Positions 11,401-21,240 of a stretch of DNA of 64,000 nucleotides are shown here, in pieces (the first letter of the stretch is position 1; each line of letters opens with the position of its first letter). Location: NCBI GenBank assembly GCA_007844125.1, contig CM017573.1:9315911-9379910 (forward strand), in the 5' to 3' direction. The notes under the pieces were generated by a model. It saw only the letters and a program-made list of their open reading frames with translations, did not search any database and was not told the origin of the DNA. The position numbers and the translations under genes were made by a program. The DNA is from Sinonovacula constricta (Eukaryota; Mollusca; Bivalvia; Cardiida; Solecurtidae).

Positions 11401-13913
11401 CTAATGCCTACTTTCCTTGCCTTTATAGTGTAAACATGGTCAGCAATCTAGTTTGTAAAAAGTAGTTTAATATTCAAGGTGAATTAGTACATACCTAATA
11501 TGTTTTTGATTCTGGAAATTGATATTTGGCCAGCAATATTTATAGTCTTAGATAGCTTTAATAAAGCATACCTAGAAATTTGGTTGGCAACTTAATGAAT
11601 TCTGGCCTGAATGAATCCACAGCCGGCTATGAGGTGTTGGTGCTTGAGCAAAACTACTTACTGCACGTTGCTCCAATAAGATACTTCCTGATTACTGGTT
11701 CTACCAAAGCAGCAGTCAGACAAAAAGATTAATTGAAGTTAAAAGAACATGTTTCCCAACCGGTATAAACAAAAAGGGGTTTAAAATATATTAATTGAAC
11801 AATAGGGTAGTAAGCAGGAAATCAGAATATGACAAGAGGTGATTGCAAAACATGTATCCCGACCCGTTGATACCTTGTAATTAGAAATACAATAAAAAAC
11901 CCAGCTGAAATACATATACAACAGCTGCACAGGTTTAATGATGATTTAAGGAAAGAAAATTTAAAAAATAACCTTTAAAAAAATTTTTTTGCTTCATTTT
12001 AATTTTTGTTAAAAATAAATACAACTTAAACCAGTAGCTAATGTCCCTACTATGTTTAAAGATTGATTAGTGCCTAGTTACTGTGACCTTGACCTTTTAA
12101 CCAGTACAGCCCAAAACAATATCGGCCAACTACTCATCATGACCAGTCATGGCAATGTCACATCAAGTTTGAACAATGTGTGACTTAAAAAGTCGCTGTA
12201 ATACTTATGTTTACCATGCTGATCACAAAATGAATAATTTCATTTATTGGTTATGACAAATTTGGGCATGTATGCAAATTATTTCTTTCTAAATATTCTT
12301 ATTAAAACAGATATATGAAAACTTTTAGAATATTACATAAACATTAAATAATATCTTTCACTAAGAAATATTCAATAAAACAGAAATATACCTTGTGGTT
12401 GACACACTTTAAATGAAGTGGTCCTTGATGGCATTCATACCTTTCAGCCTTCAGCACAATAGAAGGTGTGCCATCATATGTAATTCAGGAAAGCTTTTGT
12501 CCCCCTAGTTGGAAGCGTACTTTGCATCCACTTAAGTTGGAGAGATCTTTAATTAAACAAATGCAAACAAGAATGATCAACACTATGATAAACACTTTTA
12601 ACTACATTTGAAATATAGATTGGTTAAATTTTTATTCTAAAGTGACATTGCACTTTTAAATGTTTGCTAAAAATAAAAAAAAAAACTTTGTTGAACCACA
12701 ATGATTAATGGAATAAGATATTACCTCTAAACACTAGGTCATACATGAAGCATGCTTTCTATCAAAAGATTGATTTGTTTTAATGTTTGGGGAATCTAAA
12801 GCAGAGCAATATTTTTCAACTATTTTTAACCATTTTTAAATCCATGATCTAATAAATCTCCAAACAGTGCATGGGATAATGGATGTCTTGTGTATATGTC
12901 TGTCATAAAAAATATGTTGACAGTGATACAATAATATAAATACATATGAAGTGTGGTATCATGTGGTTCTATATGTCATGTAAAACTGTAACAAAGCCAC
13001 TTTTAAGTATAAATTTAATGATTATAAAATTACAACAGAAAGACAACCGTAAAGAGTATTTCTGATACTAAATTCTTCATTTTCCATCCAATTCCTATAT
13101 ACCTGTTACTCCTTAAAATATAATTGCTACACAAAAGACATGTTTACTCCCATTATCTAGAGATCTCAAAGACAAACAAAATATGCACATTAAACTCTAT
13201 GTTAAACTAATCAGAAAATAGGGTACATGAATCCGTCTCTAAAACAAACTGTTATGTATTTGCAAAATTATATCAAATTGAGTTACTATTTTGTGATATA
13301 GTCTGAACAGAGATAAATTCAGCATGAAGTTCTAAAATATAAACATGGAAAATAATACTTAAATATTACATTCAATAACACATATTCTATATGTTTATAT
13401 GTGTTATAGTTAGAAGTATATAATACAAAAAGCTACTTTTAGACAATTTCAGAACACACTCTGAACTAGTTGGAACCCCCAGGTTGTTTGATGCTAACAT
13501 GGCCTGGTTAATGGTTTATATGGCCCTGCATCATGCCATTCACCATGCTTTTGTGTTGCAAGCCAGCTAGCAGAAAGCAGAGGGTGACTGAGAACCAAAG
13601 GGTGCTTATACAGAATGTAATGTTGAATGAGCAAGTCTATTTGATTTGTAAGATTGGCACATTAAGTTAACATGAAAAGCAACACTACTAGTACAGTTAA
13701 TTGCTATAGCATCAGAGTTGACGAGTCTACAATGTTTAACAAAATCTTAACTTACATACTCCTAAACATTGGTGACTACGGTCTTCCCGTCAAAAAGCTT
13801 TCCACCTTACTTGCCATGTGTCGAGTTCTAACTATATGTTTATCTGGATATTTTTTAAACCAAAAATAGCCAAATGTATTCATTGGTATTCATTGATATG
13901 ACAAAGACTAGAT
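11401..13913. other. No gene seen
   Basis: AT-rich with frequent stops on both strands. A weak dispersed motif near 11600-11710 (GATACTTCCTGATTACTGG then TTCTACC) resembles SINE tails. No RNA gene or convincing open frame was found. Confidence 0.5.
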
Positions 13914-13999
13914 CATATATATATATATATATATATAGTGTGTGTGTGTTGTGTGTGTGCGTGTGTGGTGTGTGCGTGTGTGCGTGTGTGTGTTCTTTT
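13914..13999. repeat. (AT)n then (GT)n microsatellite
   Basis: ATATAT at about 13915-13937 is followed by GTGTGT/GTGTGC to about 13995. Alternating purine-pyrimidine sequence of this kind is typical of variable microsatellites. Confidence 0.9.
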
Positions 14000-14284
14000 T
14001 GGGGATTAACCTTAAAAAAGTGTTTAGATAAACTTTTCAAAAATGATGAACCATCGGGAAAATATAACAGAAACTTTAAAAAAATACAAAATAACAAATG
14101 TTGTCAATTATAGTGGAAATTTCCCAGCTATAATATCTCCATTAGGTACATTGTTTTGCCCAACACTTTAAAATTGTCTGTGGTTTACAAATTTGCCAAT
14201 AAGTTTAAGAGATGCGAACCCTCCAGTGAAAAAAAAAAGGAATGGCGAAAAAGTAATACAAGTCAAAAATAAAATACTGTGCAT

Positions 14285-14500
14285 GATTCAACCCTGGACC
14301 TCTTGTATGATGGTCCGATGCTTTACAGCCAATAAATATACATTTATGTTTCATCTAGCTTTTGTATTTTCTGACCGACACAACACATACATACAAATTT
14401 CAGCAAAAGGAGAGGAACAGTCCAGTGGTCTGAAGCAAGACTACGGCTTACAATGTCTGTGGTTCGAACCTTGTAAAGGTCACCTCACATTGCCTTGACC
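14285..14500. mobile_element. Possible tRNA-derived SINE remnants
   Basis: A plus-strand stretch near 14418-14470 has an A-box-like CCAGTGGTCTGAAG and a B-box-like GGTTCGAACC at the right spacing for a tRNA-related head. A reverse-oriented head-like stretch lies at 14287-14332. No body or tail could be bounded. Confidence 0.35.
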
Positions 14501-15411
14501 TAGAAACTTGACTTAAGTTGTTCCACTCTCAGCAGGTGTATAACTGGGTACATGAAAGTGTTATTTGTGTCACTCATATGACTTACCAGCGCCTTGTGTC
14601 TGTTGCCAGGCCCATAGTATGTCATTCACAAGTATACCCCATGACCGAGGAGGGGGGGGGGGGTATTTTAAAGTTGACTGAACAAGCAGTAGTTAGAATT
14701 AGATTATAACTTGGTATTACGTACATATTTACCTTATCAGTTTTTTTTTGGATTACAGTCGGGCCTAAGGCTGGGTCAATCGCAATTGCTTTGGTCAGAC
14801 TTCTGTTTCACAGACTTCTTATTTTGAACAATCTTATTAAAATTCTATCCTGAAAACCGCTACAGATCTAACTTTAGAAGTTTAGTGAGATTGTACTTTG
14901 AATTGTTTTGTTATGCTGATGACAGTGCTATATTCTCTGGTTATTAGTTGAGCAAGTGTCATGTTATTCATGATATAAAAACGCAAATTTCATAATGTGA
15001 GTTCAGTTTAAATCACTCTGCACAACTAACAATTAACCAAAATATCATGAGCACCCCTCCCCCATATAAGCATATATAGAAGGTAAATTGTCTCTCCCGT
15101 ATACCTCTATGTCCATGCCTTCCATGACCCCCGTGTACGCTCTTGTCATACGAAGCCAAGGGTGGGGGAGGGATTATGTAAATGTTCTTATTCTCGGTGA
15201 GATCCAATAAACAAGCGTGAGACTACTGAAATAAAATCATTTTCCTGTAAAACAGCCTATGTCTATTTTTTCACATATTTAAAGTCTCTCTCTATATAAT
15301 AAATAAACTATTTATTTAACTAAATCGGACTGATTTTACAACTTGATTGTGGCTATGGGGTGGGATTATGCAAATGTACCTAAAGTCGGTGAGATCCAAG
15401 CGACCTGTACC
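14501..15411. other. No gene seen; short local duplication
   Basis: A G tract lies at about 14649-14663. A motif GGATTATGYAAATG...CGGTGAGATCCAA occurs twice, near 15170-15210 and 15362-15400, and leads into the CGGTGAGAAAT sequence bordering the foldback-like element. Confidence 0.5.
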
Positions 15412-16225
15412 CGGTGAGAAATGGGTATGACTATTTAGCGGATATGAATTCATATCCGCGGATATGAATCCTGGGTACGGATATGGACGTAAAAAACATT
15501 ATTTACACCCATTTATGTTATATTTATGTCTTATTTTAGAAACATTAATGTATTTTCTTTAAATTAAATTAATTAACATTAGGTATTCTATGAAGTTCTA
15601 CCGATCTTTACAGAATTGTTTGCAATACATAAACCCATAACCGCGCCTGAGTTCATATCCGTGGACATAGGCCTACAGGGTACGGATATGAATGTAAAAA
15701 GCAATATCTTTACCTATAATTGACGTTTGTTTGTGTGTTGTTGTTTTTTTTTTTTAATTTTTATGGTAATAATATTATTTTTTAATTAATTGAACCAATT
15801 TTATGAAATTCTACGGATCTTTTCAGAATTGTTGGCAATACATAAACCCATAATCGTGATGAGTTCATATCCGCAGACATACAGGGCACGGATATGAGTT
15901 TAAAAAACATAATAAAATCTATAACTAAAATAATGTAACTTTTTGTCGTATAACATACACTCGAGGTTGATTAAACGAACATTTTTATATGGTAATTCAT
16001 AACCGTGTACAAACAGGGTACGGATATGAACAATAAGATTGCAACCTACAGCACTGTTTTATAATTCTGTTAATTGTAAAGAAATATAACTAGTTTTAAT
16101 GTTTCACATCCTTTGATAGGGGCACTTTTACACACTTACTAATAATAAATATACTGACAGCCGCACATACTTTCATATCCGTGGAAATACCCGGTACGGA
16201 TATGAAAATTAAATAACAACAATAA

Positions 16226-17566
16226 GTATTGTGATGTCATTGCCACTTCCTGGTACTTTGTCATCTTTATCTAATGTGCTTCCTCTATTCTTTCTTCCCA
16301 GGGCACTCTGAGCTCAACCAGTATCACTCGTTTGGGATCTCTTGACCACAACACAATGTCGGGTCGGAGATTTGAGTTGGTCACTTCCTCCGGAAACTTG
16401 AGCCTCTTCTTAAGGTCTACCAGGAGTTCCCAACTATCGGATTCTTGGAAGGATACTGGTAGGCGTTGTGTTCGACTGTTTCTTGTCCCTTCTCTTACAA
16501 AGTTGATAAGGGTGGGTCCTTCTTACTTTTTAATCTCTTTTTCCTTCTCTCTAATTCAAGGATGAGTGCCACTTCCGTAAGGACTTTATCATGGCACCAC
16601 CTGTATCTTCATTGAGTCAAAACGGTAGGACAACCAGACAGTATGTGACGCAGTGTGCGATCACACAGCTGGCACGATGAGTCATCTGACAGTTTCCATA
16701 GGTGTAGGTTGGCTGCAGTTGGGAAATATCGTGTACTGAAAAAAGGAGAAAGCTTAACTGTAGTGGTTCATAAGTCCACAGTTCCTGCCATGTAAGGGTC
16801 CTCTCTGGTATCGCATTCCATTTTGTCCAGTTTCCTTGCGAGCCTAACTGCACAGACTTAGCTGACATTGACTCCTTTTCTGGTCTTCTTATCTCTTTCT
16901 GCATCATGGACCGCTTCTCCATCTTGTTAGCTTCTCCCAATCTTTGGTGCTGTCTAGTGCCCAGTCCTTCTCTTCCCTTGTTTGCTTTTCTAACAATGTC
17001 CTGATGCTAAAGGTTGCTCTCTGCCTGCTCCACCGCTTGATCCTGCCTGTTCTCACTTTTATGTTTGCTACATGGATTTTTTCGTCTGAAGAATCTAGTC
17101 AGGAAGAGTAAGGCTTTAGCTGCTTTAAATTTCTCTACCAGAAAGGTAAAGGGCACCTGGAGCTTGTTGGATTTGCTGTAGAACCCCAAGCTTGTTAAGG
17201 ATGGTGGTAATCCCAGCCATCTTCTCAAGTGTTTACTAATTGTCTGCTCTCCCTTTTCAACCGTGATAACTGAATTCACCATTAATGGCCATATCAATCT
17301 GGGCAGAAATCCGTGCTGAAATATCCAGCCTTTAAACTTTCCAGGAAGGTCTGACCTTTCAATTCTGCGCAGCCCCTCTTCCGCCTGCTGTTGCAGCATG
17401 TATTTACTGTCTTTAACTTAAACCATTTCCCTAGACGTTTAACTGGGTTGTCCGTTAACGAAGGAATATCTTCCCCTTGGATTACAAGCTTAAAAACTGT
17501 CTGTGGTCTTCCCCTTTCGAACAACCAATCGCATTGACTTTATTGGTTTAAACTGCATCCAAGCCC
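16226..17566 (-). pseudogene. RLE-type non-LTR retrotransposon ORF, C-terminal fragment, frameshifted
   Basis: Reading leftwards, fragments in shifting frames resemble the C-terminal half of reverse-transcriptase proteins of RLE-class retrotransposons. In order they are SMRLVVRKGK (about 17535), NPVKRLGKWF (about 17450), DLPGKFKGWIFQHGFLPRLI (about 17330), ISKHLRRWLGLPPSLTSLG (about 17230) and GNWTKWNAIPERTLTWQELW (about 16820). A CCHC knuckle C-x2-C-x5-H-x4-C follows near 16635-16680, then RYRWCHDKVL (about 16595). Last comes RPD-x14-E with LVELRVPWEERIEEAH ahead of a stop near 16275. The RPD-x12-14-E pattern after a CCHC knuckle is the known signature of R2-like restriction-like endonucleases. 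Frameshifts and stops show it is dead, and the polymerase catalytic core is absent. It is centred between the foldback arms. Confidence 0.75.
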
Positions 17567-17994
17567 ATGTTAAATAATAGCATTGCATCGAAGTAAACAA
17601 GAACATTACAACGTTCATATCCGTAGGCTACTCCTCTATGACCACGGATATGAACTCTGATGCGGCTATATTTATATACAATACTTATGTAAAGGTGTGT
17701 AAACTTTCATGAACATGAGTTTTATTAATTAAAAATAATAATATTGCATCAAAGTAAACAAGAATATTACAAATTAAGTTGTAGATAATGAATTTAACGT
17801 TCATATCCGTACCACACATTACCACGGATATCAACTCTGGTGCGGCTATATTTATATACAATTATTATGTAAAGAAGTGTATTATACTTCCATGAAAGGA
17901 ATTTCATTAGTAAACATTAATAATATTGTATCGAAGTAAATAGGAATATTACAAAATAATTGGTAGATAATGATTTAAACGTTCACATTCGTAC

Positions 17995-17995
<1 letters not shown>

Positions 17996-18026
<31 letters not shown>
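17996..18026. repeat. Poly-C tract (about 30 bp)
   Basis: An almost pure C run replaces the middle of one ATATCCG palindrome module in the right arm of the foldback-like element; the module halves on either side are diverged. Confidence 0.9.
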
Positions 18027-18027
<1 letters not shown>

Positions 18028-18479
18028 CCAACGATCCATTATGAACTGTGGTGCGGCTATGTTTATATGCAATAATTACGTAAATATGAGCATACTATCA
18101 TTAAAGTTATTAAATAAATTAAACATGATGATATTACATAAGACTTTACATAAATATAACAAACAATAATCTAGTTTGCAGTTTCGTTGCTAATATCCGT
18201 ACCCTTAGTACCCACGGATATGAAATCATATACAGATATATACATGAAGATCTGTATTTTGGACTAGATTTATTTAGTTATTAGAATACTTAATCTAAAT
18301 TATTTCATATCCCACCAAATACATTAAATGGCATCGAAACACAGAAAAATCTAAAGAAATGCTCGTAAATATTGATTTCCACATTCATATCCGTACCCCA
18401 GATTCATATCCGCGAATATGATTTCATATCCGCGGATATGAATTCATATCCGGTAAATAGTCATACCGGTGAGAAATAG

Positions 18480-19696
18480 TCATTTTAAACAAAAATGGTG
18501 AATTAGTCAGCCTAGTAGTGTAATTAAATTATATATTATTCCTACGCCGGAACTATTAACATAAATACGTTGAAGTAACATCGAGTGCCTGTGATTGTGT
18601 TAGAATAGTTAAAAGTGACCTTCTAGGAGCCAGCTTTTTTGTCAAATCGAGTGTTTCATCTGAACTAGAGGTGGCTTGTCGGTAATATAGGTGCAACTTC
18701 TTCCGGGTTGTGGCAAATTGTGTGTAGGATCCACTAGCCAAGTCAGTATGTTCTTTATTGGAGAATAAGATAACAAACGCTTTACTTCTTTTGGTCTTTT
18801 TAATGTACTGCATGTCGTGGCTGCAATCAGCTTAATTTCTTTCCTTTAGATAGTTTCCACATTAGTAAATATCTTGGCAGCCATGTTTGCTTAGCAACAA
18901 CCGCGCATCAGGCTACGCAGGGGAGATAATTTTGGAAAACCAGACAATCTGACCTCGTTACCCCTCTTTAAATTAAGCTGTTCTGCTATTAAATCCAAGC
19001 ACTCAGAATGTAAATATGTTAATTTATGTGTAGAAAAAAGGTCAAAGTTGACGTTTATGACGTTTTATTTCTCGAAAAGAACGACAGAGGGTAGAAAAAA
19101 TAGTTTCTAAAATTTCAGTTTCTGAATATTTTACGTCATAGGCCTTAAACGCTGGTAAAACTATTGTTATTTAAGAGGAAAATCAATATTTTAATAAACA
19201 AATGCAAACCTTTGAGTCTTTTCTCACATAAACATATAGATTTTTGTTGCGGAATAGACAGGTGGTTTGTAGCTGCAAGGGATGTAAATCCTTCTTCATG
19301 CGGAATTGCACAGTAATTCTCAATTCTCAAAATAAGATTTTATACAAAGTTAAATTTGTTCATATTGTTTTAAATGTTTTGTTATTTATTAATTTATATA
19401 AGTATAAAATATTATTAATAAAGATGGAATAAATGAAAAAGACACATTGAATCATTACATAGATATAGATGTTATCATAATATAGTCAAATAACAGATCA
19501 TATACAACAAAAATATATTAAACAATATAAAGTCATATAACTTTATTGTGGTCGACTTGTCGCCTTAATTATTTTGCGGCTGAGTTCGAATAGTCTTTTG
19601 GTTGAATAGTCACATACCCAGCAAGACATATTTCTTGTTCTTGCAGCACAGACTTTATTGTACATACTGTTTGAAATCTTGTGCCAGGTAGTAAAT
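18480..19696. other. No confirmed gene; weak minus-strand exon candidate and gene upstream region
   Basis: An 85-codon minus-strand frame occupies 18813-18556. It has mixed composition unlike the low-complexity frames nearby but no recognised domain. Just upstream on that strand is GTTGCTAAGCAAAC (18898-18885), resembling an RFX X-box, adjacent to a Kozak-like AAACATGG (ATG at 18884). That ATG gives only 12 codons before a stop unless spliced. The region 19000-19696 is the upstream flank of the TRIM-like gene; no TATA or other element could be assigned. Confidence 0.3.
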
Positions 19697-20004
19697 ATGG
19701 CAACTGCAATTGATGCAGAGAAGTGGTCGGATGAATATAAAGATGCTAAGTGTTCCAATTGTGCCAAGAAGAAAAAAGACCAGATTGCAGATTATTACTG
19801 CTATGACTGCATTAAACATATGTGTACGCCATGCTTAGGATTCCATAATGATTGGAATGAAAACCACAATGTAGTGAAAGGACAAGGAGACAACAAAGAT
19901 GTGCTGACTGAAAAATGTGGGAAACATGCTGACGAATTAATAACATTGTACTGTCGCCTGCACGATGAACTGCTGTGTAAAAAATGTCGCCTCTTGGATC
20001 ACAG
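19697..20004 (+). CDS. TRIM-like B-box/NHL protein, exon with both B-boxes
   Basis: This is the first coding exon (102 codons plus two bases) of a B-box/coiled-coil/NHL protein, likely cytoplasmic. TRIM-NHL relatives act in ubiquitylation, RNA regulation or innate signalling; the role here is not known. B-box 1 shows C19, C22, C35, C38, C43, C46, H50 and H57. B-box 2 shows C74, H77, C86, H89, C94, C97, H102 and, after splicing, C105. There is no RING finger: the protein begins MATAIDAEKWSDEYKDAKC. I chose the ATG at 19697 because the acidic start leads directly into the first zinc ligand; an in-frame ATG 13 codons upstream is less likely, and CCAG|GT before it could be an acceptor for a leader exon. 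The donor is ACAG|GTCAGT at 20005. The split arginine codon AG|G rejoins at 38452, giving LLDHRTCQD, a typical B-box 2 end. Confidence 0.85.
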
Positions 20005-20429
20005 GTCAGTTATCTTACCTTAAAGGTGGTTTCCAACAGTTTGTCTGTATCGCATGAATCAACACCTTAACCCAATTCTAAGGAATTTGTGCCCAGTTGC
20101 GGCATAAACTTACTGTAGTTTAGACAAATGTCAGCCAATACACATTATGAAATATATCGATGTACATGACCATGCTTTCCAAACCTATAAATAAGGTTGA
20201 TGGAGGTTCAGCTTAAATGTCAGAACTGGTAACCAGGGTGATCAGGAAAACATGATTTCAAAAGTTAGTGGTCACAAGGGATTTTTATAGTTAAAAAAAA
20301 AGGAAATACATTTTTGTAATGACAATCAGGGCTTTATCCTTTATTATTTCACTGTGAAACTATGATATATAGGACCAATGAATATCATATTGTGGGATCT
20401 TTTCAGGTAACAATACTAACAATCCATTT

Positions 20430-20600
20430 TACTGACACCAACGAGTCAGGCGTAATGCTGTCCCCTTAGCCTCAAGCATAAGGGAGGGAAGCCACCACTA
20501 CCGACTTTAAAGTCTTTGGTTTTACACGGCCGGGGTTTGAACCTGCGACCTCCCGATCCGCAAGCCGACGTTCTACCACCTGAGCTATTTGCGTCTGGTG
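20430..20600 (-). mobile_element. tRNA-derived SINE, family 1 (intronic, partial)
   Basis: On the minus strand it reads AGCTCAGGTGGTAGAACGTC then GGTTCAAACCCCGGCCG, a tRNA-like A box and B box. The shared body follows: ACTTTAAAGTCGGTAGT, GGGGACAGCATTACGCCTGA, and a GTGTCAGTAAAATGG tail. Full relatives are at 37280-37560 (plus) and 40030-40312 (minus). The 3' tail seen in those copies is missing. Confidence 0.75.
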
Positions 20601-20810
20601 AGCAGATCTTGCTTAAACGGCATTAGTACTGTTTGGCAAATCAGTATATAGTGGTACTAAGTAAAGTCGATACTGGACTATGATACCAGATTTTTTTTCT
20701 GAAAAAAAGGTTATGGGCCAGGAGCCTTTGAGAAATGAGAAGGGGAACGTTCTACCGTGTTTTATTAAAAAGGGGGGAAATGTGCATGTTTTAATTTTTT
20801 TTTTTGAAAT

Positions 20811-20892
20811 AGAGATGGCCTTGTAATAAACATACAAGATGTATATTAGCCGTAATTTTAAATCTTGTATGTTTATTACAAGGCCATATCTC
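20811..20892. repeat. Near-perfect 30-bp inverted repeat (hairpin)
   Basis: The left arm 20811-20840 (AGAGATGGCCTTGTAATAAA then CATACAAGAT) is the reverse complement of 20862-20892 apart from a 2-bp AT insertion. The loop is about 21 bp. It lies in the first intron of the TRIM-like gene. The transcript could form an ~82-nt hairpin; it may equally be a small foldback insertion. Confidence 0.85.
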
Positions 20893-21240
20893 TGTCTTCT
20901 TAAAGGCGCCTCAAAACCCTTATATAAGTGACCCCCCCCCCCAATTTATTTATCCACCCAGCATGTGTGGGCATCTGTTTTCTGATAAGCGAGGCTGCCA
21001 CAGTCTGTCACAATGTGTCTGTAACACAGGTATTGTTCAAGATCCAAGTGTATGTATGCTATATTTAGGGGTTGGATATTTGTCATATAGGAAAACGTTG
21101 AAAATCTTTTAAAAATCTACAAGATCAAGAGCCTTGATATTTGGTATACATGTTCATTGATTAAAGATTGTTCAAAAAATTTTCATCCATCAAAAAACAT
21201 GACTGCAAGTGATCTACCCACAGCATTTTGTCAGGAGACC

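Larger units (their letters stand above)
15425..18466. mobile_element. Foldback-like element with long inverted repeats built of ATATCCG units
   Basis: The ends are inverted copies: left GTATGACTATTTAGCGGATA and right, read in reverse complement, GTATGACTATTTACCGGATA. Both continue into TTCATATCCGCGGATATGAA palindromes. Inside each arm, TTCATATCCGTGG/CCACGGATATGAA modules recur roughly every 150-210 bp (15652, 15863, 16013, 16171 on the left; 17612, 17797, 17981, 18190, 18384 on the right). The arms also share diverged inverted flanks, for example TTTACACAC...GCCGCA...TTCATATCCGTGG. A near-identical 13-bp direct repeat CGGTGAGAAATRG abuts both ends (15412-15424 and 18467-18479). Long inverted repeats made of tandem units around an unrelated core match the architecture of foldback transposons such as Drosophila FB and Galileo; assignment to that superfamily is inference. 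Confidence 0.75.
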
